NCBI RefSeq assembly: GCF_001039355.2 | Contig: NW_019775818.1 | Location: 1 to 64,000 of the forward strand | Direction: 5' to 3' | From: Lingula anatina | Lineage: Eukaryota; Brachiopoda; Lingulata; Lingulida; Lingulidae | Length of the DNA stretch: 64,000 nt | Made by a program: the position numbers and the translations under genes | Notes under the pieces: model-generated | Seen by the model: the letters and a program-made list of their open reading frames with translations, nothing else | The model's database searches: none | What the model was told of the DNA's origin: nothing | Part shown: one piece after another, positions 35,901 through 46,389 of the stretch | Position numbering within the stretch: the first letter of the stretch is position 1 | Layout of the letters: each line of letters starts with the position of its first letter

Positions 35901-37581
35901 AAATGAAAAAAAAAGATATGTTTAGTACATTCTTTTATTACTTGTAAACTGGATTACTGAAATAGTCTCCTACATAGTTTAAGCAACCATTATTTGAACA
36001 AACTGCAATTATTTCAAAATTCTGTAACCAGGCTGCTAACAAAAATGGGAATGAACAGTCGAGAACATGTAACACCTGTATCGACGTAACATTATTGAAA
36101 GAAAATTTTATTTAAAGTTCTATGTTACAAGGCAGTTACAAAAACAACCCACTCTATATCTAATTTAGCCAAATCAGCAGGGACGGATTACTAGGTCTTC
36201 AACTTTTAGCCGCTTACTCTTAGAATGTACTGTTTTAGAGAAAAAAGCCTGGTAAATTTTTCGGAAAAATGGCCTCACAACTCTGGAACGGTTTACCGGC
36301 TCAAATAAAAGCAGCAGGTGACACAGGTTTTTTTTAAAGACACTTTTCAAGACTTACTATTTATTATTATTAATTATCGAGCAATTTTTAAACTTACGAT
36401 CCTAGTATTCATAATTGACATATTTAACTCTTTAACTTAGATTTTAGATTAGTAATGAGCTATATATCTGTAGTATTATAACAAAGTTTGAACTGCTATT
36501 TTAGCTCTCAACTTTATCATTTTAAATCTTCATTGTAATGTTTGCCCTTTTATATTGTTTTAAATTGTAATACTTAGCTTTTTCATATATTACTACTTTA
36601 AACAGCTACTTTAAACAATTGTAAGGTGCATTGAGATTATAATGAAATATGCGCCATATAAGAAGCAATTGGTATTTTTTATTATTATTATGGCTGTCAA
36701 ATAAACTGATGCTCGGCACCATGTGAATCGTAAACCTTTTTTATTAAGTTAGTGTAATGGGTGAAATGTTTCATACCAGTGACAATCCTGTGGTGACGAC
36801 TTGTAGTGGTCGTCCAAAGAAAACAGCAAGATATAAACCATGTAGTTTATTACTAAAGCTTAAATTCTAGTTTTCTGTTTAGATTACAGAGTTGATAAAA
36901 TTTTGAATCTAATACATTTCATTTTCATTATAATTCATTTAAATCTATTAGGGAATGTCTCACATTGTCCAATGTTCAAGCATTAATAATGCTATAGTGT
37001 TGTTTAATGTCACTAAATGTCTTCTTACCTACAATACTGTATATGTAGATAAGCATATGTCAAAGTTGCTCTGTATAATTGTTAAATCATAGCCTTTGAA
37101 AACTGCTTATATAAAAATATCGTAATACAAGTGTTGTAGAAATAACTTACTCTGCCCGATTGCCGACAGGCAGTTCGTCCGTGAGCCCCCACCTGTAAAA
37201 AAATATTCCAGATAAAGCTCACAGAAACTATACTGCTCAGTATGAATTGCAGATACCAGAAGCGCGAATAGGGAAACCCAAAGGTGTTTCTCTCTACCGG
37301 AGGCCCTTCTAGCTGTCACAAATTTGGTTGGTGGATTTCGGCCCATTTTTTGTCAGCTAGCTATATAAGACCCCTGGTATACAGTAAGGTCAGCTAGCTA
37401 TAGGTAGACGAATAAAACAGCTTTACCAGTTACAAATCCGAAATTTGACTAAATAACCAATCGAATTAACATAAAAGCGGTATGTTTAAAGTGCATGTAA
37501 TAACAGATAGAATAATTTTCTATAGACCTACCAAGCCTCAACAAAAGTAAGAATCATCATCAGCAACAGCGCGGTCTTCAT
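32957..37581 (-). CDS. Small secreted prepropeptide, copy A
   Basis: Exons in order: 37581-37532 (signal peptide MKTALLLMMILTFVEA), 37192-37151, 34613-34539 and 33770-33662 (stop TAA). All phases are 2 and all junctions GT-AG, giving 91 residues. Exon 3 encodes EGTLMKVIKR followed by AVDNQRTER; exon 4 encodes a second dibasic site (NKAKR) and then AVETPNIIRCLTMYSPDC with a short tail. This is the layout of a secreted precursor cut at Lys-Arg sites to release a two-cysteine C-terminal peptide of about 21 residues. A GTAAGG donor inside exon 4 (exon end 33673) could splice to an exon starting at 32967, changing the last residues from GKV to DAL (stop at 32959-32957). I recognise no family. Exons 1 and 2 are repeated identically at 39281-39232 and 38892-38851 by the contig overlap. 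Confidence 0.65.
33771..34538. other. Intron 3 of prepropeptide gene A
   Basis: Non-coding. It contains the empty target (TGTACAACTT, 34485-34494) of the LINE fragment that is inserted in unit B. Confidence 0.6.
35640..36690 (+). mobile_element. Decayed LINE 3' part (CR1/L2-like), unit A
   Basis: Reverse-transcriptase C-terminal motifs in broken frames: KDLGVTF followed by TLDR, LVHSFITCKLDY, then ASQLWNGLP, ending with the tail typical of such LINEs (GGTGCATTGAGATTATAATG, then GCGCCATATAAGAAGCAATT and ATT repeats). The unit B counterpart is at 51570-52400, so the insertion predates the duplication. It lies in intron 2 of the peptide gene. Confidence 0.75.
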
Positions 37582-37846
37582 TATTGTGCTATATCGCATA
37601 ATGTATACGTATAATGTTATTTCTAAGGCGCAGTAAGGTGTATCTGTTTGTCAGGACAGCCCTGACCTGCAACCAGGCCAAGTTATTCAGATACGTCACC
37701 ACTTATTCAACAGAACCCGCAAGAAAATGCAGTAGTATCGAAGTAGCAAAGAAGCATTAACGCAGTAGTAGTGTGGAGCATATTTGCAGTAGAAATGCAG
37801 TATAGCCTACTGCAATTCTACTCCAAAAATTACATAGGGTTGTACA
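36148..37846. repeat. Exact 1,699-bp repeat, first copy (probable contig overlap)
   Basis: I found no difference from 37848-39546 (offset 1,700), and the two are separated by a single N at 37847. The first copy ends at the N and the second begins directly after it. Other repeats in the window are diverged, including the unit B version of this sequence. This is the pattern of two overlapping contig ends scaffolded without merging. Confidence 0.85.
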
Positions 37847-37847
37847 N
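37847..37847. other. Assembly gap (single N)
   Basis: A lone N between two identical 1.7-kb blocks. It is a scaffold join, not a base call problem, because sequence on each side is clean. Confidence 0.9.
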
Positions 37848-39546
37848 CCCACTCTATATCTAATTTAGCCAAATCAGCAGGGACGGATTACTAGGTCTTC
37901 AACTTTTAGCCGCTTACTCTTAGAATGTACTGTTTTAGAGAAAAAAGCCTGGTAAATTTTTCGGAAAAATGGCCTCACAACTCTGGAACGGTTTACCGGC
38001 TCAAATAAAAGCAGCAGGTGACACAGGTTTTTTTTAAAGACACTTTTCAAGACTTACTATTTATTATTATTAATTATCGAGCAATTTTTAAACTTACGAT
38101 CCTAGTATTCATAATTGACATATTTAACTCTTTAACTTAGATTTTAGATTAGTAATGAGCTATATATCTGTAGTATTATAACAAAGTTTGAACTGCTATT
38201 TTAGCTCTCAACTTTATCATTTTAAATCTTCATTGTAATGTTTGCCCTTTTATATTGTTTTAAATTGTAATACTTAGCTTTTTCATATATTACTACTTTA
38301 AACAGCTACTTTAAACAATTGTAAGGTGCATTGAGATTATAATGAAATATGCGCCATATAAGAAGCAATTGGTATTTTTTATTATTATTATGGCTGTCAA
38401 ATAAACTGATGCTCGGCACCATGTGAATCGTAAACCTTTTTTATTAAGTTAGTGTAATGGGTGAAATGTTTCATACCAGTGACAATCCTGTGGTGACGAC
38501 TTGTAGTGGTCGTCCAAAGAAAACAGCAAGATATAAACCATGTAGTTTATTACTAAAGCTTAAATTCTAGTTTTCTGTTTAGATTACAGAGTTGATAAAA
38601 TTTTGAATCTAATACATTTCATTTTCATTATAATTCATTTAAATCTATTAGGGAATGTCTCACATTGTCCAATGTTCAAGCATTAATAATGCTATAGTGT
38701 TGTTTAATGTCACTAAATGTCTTCTTACCTACAATACTGTATATGTAGATAAGCATATGTCAAAGTTGCTCTGTATAATTGTTAAATCATAGCCTTTGAA
38801 AACTGCTTATATAAAAATATCGTAATACAAGTGTTGTAGAAATAACTTACTCTGCCCGATTGCCGACAGGCAGTTCGTCCGTGAGCCCCCACCTGTAAAA
38901 AAATATTCCAGATAAAGCTCACAGAAACTATACTGCTCAGTATGAATTGCAGATACCAGAAGCGCGAATAGGGAAACCCAAAGGTGTTTCTCTCTACCGG
39001 AGGCCCTTCTAGCTGTCACAAATTTGGTTGGTGGATTTCGGCCCATTTTTTGTCAGCTAGCTATATAAGACCCCTGGTATACAGTAAGGTCAGCTAGCTA
39101 TAGGTAGACGAATAAAACAGCTTTACCAGTTACAAATCCGAAATTTGACTAAATAACCAATCGAATTAACATAAAAGCGGTATGTTTAAAGTGCATGTAA
39201 TAACAGATAGAATAATTTTCTATAGACCTACCAAGCCTCAACAAAAGTAAGAATCATCATCAGCAACAGCGCGGTCTTCATTATTGTGCTATATCGCATA
39301 ATGTATACGTATAATGTTATTTCTAAGGCGCAGTAAGGTGTATCTGTTTGTCAGGACAGCCCTGACCTGCAACCAGGCCAAGTTATTCAGATACGTCACC
39401 ACTTATTCAACAGAACCCGCAAGAAAATGCAGTAGTATCGAAGTAGCAAAGAAGCATTAACGCAGTAGTAGTGTGGAGCATATTTGCAGTAGAAATGCAG
39501 TATAGCCTACTGCAATTCTACTCCAAAAATTACATAGGGTTGTACA
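37848..39546. repeat. Exact 1,699-bp repeat, second copy (probable contig overlap)
   Basis: Contains second copies of peptide gene A exon 2 (38892-38851) and exon 1 (39281-39232) and of the LINE tail. It continues on the right into the full GCAGTAG MITE that the first copy truncates at the N. Confidence 0.85.
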
Positions 39547-39699
39547 GAGGAGGAGCATTAATGCAGTAGATTAGCAGCATGATAGAAGCATGTTTCAAAT
39601 ATGCTAATTAGCTCCCACATCGAAGCAGATTTGAAGCATGTTTGCAGTATGATTGCAGTAGTCTACTTCGCTGGAGTATCTACTTCGTTTTCGTGCGGG
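39416..39699. mobile_element. GCAGTAG-type MITE, full copy
   Basis: The left end CCCGCAAGAAAATGCAGTAG and the right end CTACTTCGTTTTCGTGCGGG are inverted repeats. The interior is built of repeated GCAGTA/TACTGC and GAAGCA motifs. Unit B has an empty site at about 53375 (TTCAACACAACATTCG). A truncated copy lies at 24469. Confidence 0.8.
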
Positions 39700-39883
39700 A
39701 AACATTCGGAAAAATTTTGCGATTTAGGTACGACTTATTGATAATTTACCTACATACATCTTTGACTTAAGTACCTGCAGAAAGGGGAAAAGTGAGAATT
39801 GTTGCATTATCCCGGTGTAACAGTAATCCAAGTCCCCCAGGAACCGAGGTCCTACATGGGAATGGTATTCCCACTGGGACTTA

Positions 39884-40097
39884 CACCCCATTTCCATAGA
39901 TTAGATCAACCTACTTTGGATCGACCTAACTCCCTGGGGGTTCGCGCTGAATAGCTGTCAGCCGGGCGGACACGAAAGTTAATTGCCCCTTACGGCTTGT
40001 AGTGGGCGGGGACGGACACTTAAGGGGGATTATCTGACGGTAGTCTGGTGAGACTCCCCGCGGTGATAGATCGATCTAAAGCTGTGGGAATAGACCC
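39884..40097. mobile_element. Harbinger-like MITE, copy 4
   Basis: TTA on both sides (39881-39883 and 40098-40100). The left end is CACCCCATTTCCATAGATTA and the right end TAAAGCTGTGGGAATAGACC. The core is colinear with copy 3. Confidence 0.85.
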
Positions 40098-40100
40098 TTA

Positions 40101-40954
40101 GGTTCCTGGCTCATAATTATAGTAGGTAGAGCTTGTATTACTGGCGGACTTTTATTCCTGTTACATTATAACAGTAATGGGCGTCCGGCCATTTGAAAGT
40201 CCTACCCCTATGCAATAATACGGTTAAATGATACAATTACAAATGTATATGAAAATCATTCTGGTGAGCCATATATAAGACAGAAAATGAAGGGTTTGCA
40301 ACTTCAGCTCGTCGGTGTAGGGGTTAACGTGCCCTGTGACAGCCTTAGGTTCGAGACCTACCTTTGACGTGACCTTGCTCCCCTCCCCCTCCATCCCCCA
40401 CCTTGCTTTAGCTACTGATGTTTTTAATGTATAATATTCTAAATTCTGTGATTATTAAACTTACTACTAGTTTTTTTGTTTTGTTTTTTAACTCAAAGCG
40501 CCAACATAGCAAAGGAATATAACAGAATATTATATATAATTTCAAATTCTACACTGTCTTGATTTGCCTTATATCCAAGAGCAAATTTCCATTGGATTTA
40601 GGGTTATTTTTCAATTTCTGTTAGTGTAAACCGAAAAATTAATCTAAGAACAGAGATCCCGTGTTTTGTGTAAAGTGATATTCCCCACATTTGAAAGCCT
40701 AAGTAGGTCAATGGCTCATACAAAACTATGCGTATACTACAAGAAAAATACACAAAATAAAATTAATGAAGGAAAACTATGGGAACCGTGTTGCTTTTGT
40801 TACTTCATTAATATGTATGTAAACTGCCTATCGGAACATAAAAACATCGTAAAGTATTAAAATAAAATGAAATAAAGCAAACCTTTATTATATCTTTAAA
40901 TCTAGCATATCTCTATATCTATTTATTCATGTCATGCCTCGGTGTAAACTATAT
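40101..40954. other. Intergenic sequence between the head-to-head peptide genes, unit A
   Basis: Non-coding and private to unit A. A tRNA-like fragment near 40307-40370 is discussed under rejected items. Confidence 0.4.
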
Positions 40955-41150
40955 AGGACATGCATTACTAAAATGTTAGGAACGCACGTCCCATTAGGAC
41001 GTGCATTACTTGGAAGCCCTCGTCCTACGGACATTGAATCCTAGTAACGTATGTCCTAGGACCTCCATTCCTAGCAATGCATGCCCTAGGACTTGCATTC
41101 CCAGGACTTAGTGTCCGGGCGGACTTGCGTTACTAGGACGTGCATTCCTG
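40955..41150. repeat. Degenerate minisatellite
   Basis: Repeats of a roughly 25-30 base unit around TTAGGACGTGCATTCCTAG appear about seven times with variation. It is absent from unit B at the homologous place, so it arose or was inserted after the duplication. Confidence 0.6.
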
Positions 41151-41549
41151 CCACCCCGGGGTCCTTTATTTTAGAAACCAGGGGTCTTTGAAATACCAGG
41201 TCCCAGACTCGGATACACGGTAAGTTTGCATAGGGTTTTAACGATTATTAATTACTTTAGGCAAGTCCAAGTAACTACTGATGTCCACATTTGTTAACAT
41301 TCAATATTAACATGCACAGCAAGATCAATTCTGTAGATTTCCCTACAGCCCCTCAAACAAAAATCAGCACAAACGCTTTTTCTCCGATTTATTTTGTTAA
41401 AATGACTTCATGCAGTTTTGTTCTGAACGAGGCTCTTAAAATATAATTTGACAACAACAATCTGGAGTGTGTGTTGCATAATTGTATATTTTATTTTATT
41501 TATTTTCTTTTCCAATTTGGAAAATACTAATAAACAGAATTAACAATGT

Positions 41550-41552
<3 letters not shown>

Positions 41553-41589
<37 letters not shown>
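41553..41589. repeat. (GA)n microsatellite
   Basis: A pure GA run. In unit B the homologous tract (about 53893) is shorter and interrupted. Confidence 0.9.
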
Positions 41590-41590
<1 letters not shown>

Positions 41591-41896
41591 AAACAATATC
41601 GTTGAGAAGTTTATAACGATATTTAATTCGATATACACCTTATCAAACATAAAAGTGAGAAAAGAATGTAGTGCAAAGGTGAAAGATTCTGGTTTTCTCT
41701 ACATAAACAATAGCACTACAAACAATGAGCATGATATCGTTATGGTAGAAATATCATGAAAAATGTAAAAAGAATATTATGACAAAGCTGCATTTACTAT
41801 TACTATTGCACGAAATGCCTACGGTGACAAGTGCTTCAGGCTTGTAGATTCTTCATTTTATAACTATTTGAATATATCTGAGCAGAGTTTAAAATA

Positions 41897-42135
41897 CGTT
41901 TATTACCAAACCCTATTGCCGATAGGCAAATATTCCTTCTCGCTGTCACTATCCATTATGTCACAATGGTTCTCGTTTCTCTTCAGCTTTCGAGCACTGG
42001 CACTTTCAAATTTCTCTCTACCGTCTGTACTGTCATCAGTTTCCCTGTATATCGGTTTGCCCCAGCTACCACGTGGATTTTCTCTCAGATACACTTTCTG
42101 GTCTTCTGATTTTTTTCTTTTGCTCGGTTCGCTTT
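41897..42135 (-). pseudogene. Decayed charged ORF, unit A (transposon-derived?)
   Basis: The minus strand reads a lysine- and serine-rich stretch (EPSKRKKSEDQKVYLREN, SARKLKRNENHCDIM, EKEYLPIGNR) and then stops; no start codon is visible. The homologous stretch at about 54250-54470 in unit B is also broken. The style (basic start, then SARKL and YLPIGNRV) recalls the N-terminus of transposase-like proteins, but I cannot name a family. Confidence 0.35.
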
Positions 42136-42200
42136 CGCTATGTTAAGTGCTCACATCCGTAAGACTTATGACAGGCAGCGCCGGTGACTGCATCGTTCAG

Positions 42201-42335
42201 GGCTCCGTTACTCGAAAGCATAGCGAATTGCGAATAGCGATACCACCTTTTATTTCGAGGCTATTATATGGAGACAGCAAATCCCGAGACGCTTGCGCTC
42301 TGTCGCAATTCGCGATGCTTTCGAGTTACGGAGCC
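42201..42335. mobile_element. GGCTCCG-type MITE
   Basis: A 135-bp element with inverted ends (GGCTCCGTTACTCGAAAGCA and TGCTTTCGAGTTACGGAGCC), flanked by CAG on both sides (42198-42200 and 42336-42338). The homologous site in unit B is empty (GTTTAGGTGTCTGCG near 54523), which confirms both ends. Confidence 0.8.
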
Positions 42336-42338
42336 CAG

Positions 42339-43797
42339 GTGTCTGCGTATCACTTGATACCACAATAGCTCCACCCATTCCATAGCAACTAGGGCGGAGT
42401 CAACTGGCAGTATTTATTGCGGTTACCAATGGGATAAATGCAAACATTAAAATCTTATAATTTCGAGGAAATTTTTATTGTTTTTAGTCAGCAGAAGTGT
42501 AAACAGAAAATTAGACAATAATATACATAAAAAACTCTTTTTATGCACTCTGATGATAATAAAGGGATACAATATCCTTAAGCCCGTTTCATTCATGATA
42601 AAGACTATGTTTGACCATTTCTGATCTGAAATTGAAGATTACCGCCGTTACATGCTCAGTTGTGCATGTCACTGTACTTGTAACATTTTCTGTATTTCCA
42701 CACAAACAATAGTAATAGTATTTGTGCTGTAAAGTATTATCCAATATTATTTTATGCACTAAAATTATTATTCACATGTATGTATTTTCAGTGTGTGAAT
42801 TTGAACTCTCATGGACCTGACGTTATATTGCTATTGTCTATGCCATCTCTTAGGTATGTGTTGATCATTTTGCTCTTAAGCATTTTTTGTTATTGTTTAA
42901 AATTGACAAAAAAGAGCATTTAGTGCATCCTTATTTTCTGCCTTTGCTCTGTGCATTTGAAAGCTTTGCTGCCTTGTTTTAATATTTAGATGCACGATGC
43001 TCCGAAGGAGTTGATAATTTATTGCATTACAAAATGCCTGTTATGTCTCATTTGTAGATGAATAAAAAGACTAAAAATACACATTTGCTATTTGTGTTTG
43101 ACAGGTTATTAGATAGATGTCATGCACAGCCCGTTTTATTCGTCCAAGGTAAGCAAAAACATACCTTGGGCGAGCTATTATGCGCATGTTAATGTTCTAG
43201 TCTTTCTTTTCCTTTTGCAACTGACTTACGTGTGGTATATAAATTTTTTTCTTTTGTTATCTTAAGGAGAGCATAATATGATATATACTATTTGCCCCCT
43301 TACAAATTAAGGCCCGAAGCTAGCAATTTCAAAAGGGGGTTCTATTACCATGAAATCGTCATGTATCTCGATAAAATTTTACCCAGAGGGTACCTTTTCC
43401 CGGCAAAAGGGGTGATTCTTTCGAACCCTACACCCCCCCCCCCCCCTCTCACGGGTCTGAAATGTTATTTGAAGTTACCAAGTTTTTTGTGTTCTTTAAC
43501 TTTTGCCTTACTTACTATTAACCTCCTTATCTTTTTCTTAATAAAAAAAGCCGTCGTAACAAATTCACGATATTTTTCCGAGTGGCTTTAAATATATACA
43601 AGCTAGATCGTCTAGCAGTTTCAGCACCTGCTTAATAAGCGGTGACATGCAGGCAACTATAGGACTCAGCCTGATAAGCTGCCTACTGATTGTGTAAGGA
43701 CTATATAAGCTGTGTAAGGGCTATATAAGCACTAGCTTAGCCACTTACATTGTCACTGCAGCTTGGATATAGCATCGTCTTAAAATACAACACGAAG
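42339..43797. other. Upstream region of the pseudogene, unit A
   Basis: Colinear with 54525-55798 of unit B. It includes a private insertion around 43310-43450 with a C13-14 run. Two CTATATAAGC boxes at about 43700 and 43721 precede the pseudogene start and look like a duplicated TATA box; unit B has GTTATGTAAGC at the same place. Confidence 0.4.
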
Positions 43798-44044
43798 ATT
43801 AACACCACACGCGTGCTGCTTCTGGTAGTTACGGTTCTTGAGGCCTAGTAGGTCTCCGCATCTCTCCTAAGTCACAATTACATGTAGTTCTTTTAAATGG
43901 TTAATCAGTCTTTAGGTTTATAGAAATAAAGATTTTCTAACCGTCTCCCTTCACCATATTCGGGTCTCTTAAAACTTTCGAAAAATTTTCACCTATGTTT
44001 TGTCTTAACAGGTGGGGGCTCGGTGAGGCACTGCAAGAAGGCGG
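43798..44044 (+). pseudogene. Prepropeptide pseudogene (exons 1-2)
   Basis: Homologous to exons 1 and 2 of the gene at 55799. Exon 1 (43798-43847) has ATT in place of ATG. The codon spanning the first junction reads TAG instead of TGG. The donor after exon 2 (44012-44044) reads AT instead of GT. No exon 3 follows before the duplication boundary. Three independent lesions make this a clear pseudogene. It lies head to head with peptide gene A. Confidence 0.75.
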
Positions 44045-44130
44045 ATAAGTTGAAAACAAAATTTATTTGTTCCAAGGATTTTAAAGATAATGACCTAGCT
44101 CACGATTATATATTACAATCATGACATAAT

Positions 44131-44394
44131 ATACATAATATTCATATACATGTAATATACAGGTATACTAGTAGTTTTTAGTATTCAAGAATATTAGCTG
44201 TTGATTCAAGAAAGGACTACTTATTCTTATACAAGAATCATAACCAACACAGCTGATGAAATTCTTTTCTAGCTCATTAATGTCTGTATGACAGCCCCGA
44301 GAACCAAAAGTAGTTCAAACACAGCTGTGTTGGTTATGACTCTGGTCCATGTTATCTACTTTTTTACGTAAACCAAGAATGATTTTGTTTCCAC
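44131..44394. other. Junction between duplication units
   Basis: About 260 bp without an evident counterpart in either unit. It contains an imperfect inverted repeat (AACCAACACAGCTGAT near 44248 and ACACAGCTGTGTTGGTTATG near 44320). Confidence 0.4.
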
Positions 44395-45109
44395 GTTTGA
44401 ACGAGTCTCTTAAGTCAAAAATTAACAACAAACTTACCTCTGAGCATTGCAATTGTTAATTTTAAATTTTATTAAGAAAAAATACCACTTCAATTCTATT
44501 CATAGAATTTTATAAACGTTAGTTTTGATCATGATGAGGGTATTTTCAATTTGCGTTGTGTATATCTGTGGTCTCCGTCCGTCTTTTTTTTTTCATAATT
44601 GTCAAAATATTCACAGCAATACATAGAAAAAACTTAAAGGTTTATCGTCAGACCGTCAGAATGACCTACACGGAGCACATTCTTCAGAAAACATGCCCAA
44701 CTAATGTTATCAAAATACACAAATTAGGAGGTAATTTTGTAAATTTTGAGCTTCAAAAAACCTCAATTTTAGCTAGGTCTGGGAGTTAATGAGCAACGTG
44801 ATCACGTGGTCCGGTGACGACATACAAGCTACCGGAGGAGAAAGCCAGCTTGTTAAGTAAACTGTCAACTGAGCTCCCATTATCTACTTGAAAGATGACT
44901 TTTCAAACTACTGAGAACGATTTGTACCCATTCACCTGTCTTACTTGAGGAGTTTATATCCTGGTGAACCAGGTGCCTGTCTATTCAATTATTTAACTAG
45001 CATTTAATTACGGTTATCCCAACTAGTATATAATAGTGCATTCGAATGACTTGAGGGAGTTTTGATCATTCAATATGAGATTCATATTATTTGTGAAATT
45101 TTTTAATTA

Positions 45110-46020
45110 AAATTCAATTCAATTCAATTTATTAAACGCTTGAGCCCTACAGCTCATCAGAATGAAATGCAGTAAAAATATAAAGTCATAACAACAACAA
45201 TTCAACTACTACTACAACTACTAATAGTAATAATAAAAAACTCATCAGACTTACGTTAATCATAACTACGATGCACATTTTAAGTTCTTTCCTAAGTTGT
45301 TTAATTGTGAAACATTGTTAAGTGATAACAACTTAATAAGCTTGAAAACACTTTGCTTTAATGTGTATTAATTTAAGAATTTAAGAATAAAATGAAATTC
45401 ACCCTCGATGTCATTTAAAATACATAGTTTAGAGGTTCTTAATTTTTATTTGTGACTGTTTACCTTCCAGTTTCTACAGCTAGATTATGTGATGAAAGTC
45501 TAAATTTGGTAAGTAATTCCTTATATTTATGTGAAATTAGCTTACTTAAATAGAATTGGACTGTAAATTTATCAGCAAGATTTTGGCACTTTAGCCCTTT
45601 ACTCCTTTTGGATATTTCCCCGATCAATATTTGTCTAAAATTATCTTTCACTCCTTGCTCTTTCAAGGACAGCATAAAAGATATCTGGCATATTTTCGTG
45701 AAAAATAAACGACAAGCTAAGTGCCTCCAGTCCATTCCGTACCTATATAACCCAATCAAAATTTTTGTTAAGCAGATCTGTATAGCACGCTGTTATAATA
45801 CAATTTTTCGAGGACCGGATTTTCAATCAGTATTTAAAAAAATCTTAGCTTTCTATTTAAAACAAGTGAGTATCTCCTGGTTTCATAATATACTAAGTTA
45901 TGTACTAATGTACTTAGTTATTACTAGTGCTCCTTTTGATACCCAACATTCTTTTTTTTTTCAAATCCGCATGTGCCTTTCTTACAGCCCTTGCCATGTT
46001 AAATCTACATGCATTATTTA
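45110..46020 (-). mobile_element. Decayed LINE 3' fragment
   Basis: The minus strand reads a reverse-transcriptase C-terminal tail: KEQGVKDNFRQIL, DKFTVQFYLSKLISHKYKEL and KFRLSSHNLAVETGR, then in another frame DIEGEFHFIL. It ends in a short tandem tail seen on the plus strand as repeated CAATT, as in many LINE 3' ends. It is absent from unit A and so inserted after the duplication. Confidence 0.65.
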
Positions 46021-46389
46021 AATGTAATAACTAACGTACGGTTCAAATACTGTACATTTCGTGGACACATTAAAGTTATGATTTTTAGACATGATACTAA
46101 TCGCAAATACTTTTTTCTTTGTTCTGTTATATGTATTTGGGTTTGACAATACTTATGAATTAGCGAAAAAAAAATTGCGTACGGACGCAGAACTTAGGTT
46201 TTTAAATTATAAAATTATAAATCTTTCTAATAAAAATTAATACGTTAAAATACACGAATATGCACTTTCCTGACTAACAAGCATTGCTAATCAATAAGAA
46301 ATGTTTATGGATGCTCTATCCAAGATTTCTTCCAGAATTGCTCCCTAATTTGCCTCTGGTCAATGATCCTATGCTTGCCAGGTACTAAT

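Larger units (their letters stand above)
32620..44130. repeat. Segmental duplication, unit A
   Basis: Colinear, same-orientation similarity to 44395-56170. Anchors include exons of the peptide-precursor gene, LINE remnants in its second intron, and the head-to-head plus-strand exons. Unit A contains private insertions (MITEs at 39416 and 42201, and a block at about 39810-41150) and the artefactual repeat around the N at 37847. Confidence 0.85.

Noticed and set aside
37107-37346. Identical 79-residue minus-strand ORFs at 37107-37346 and 38807-39046
   Set aside because: Identity comes from the contig overlap; the ORF runs across exon 2 and the intron of peptide gene A in the wrong frame.
40307-40370. 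tRNA-like sequence with an A-box-like TGTAGGGGTTAACG and a B-box-like GGTTCGAGACC
   Set aside because: The two boxes are too close for a full tRNA, no acceptor or anticodon stem can be drawn, and no SINE body follows. At best a degraded tRNA-derived fragment.
45608-46021. 137-residue plus-strand ORF, the longest in the window
   Set aside because: It is antisense to a decayed LINE reverse-transcriptase tail that reads convincingly on the minus strand.
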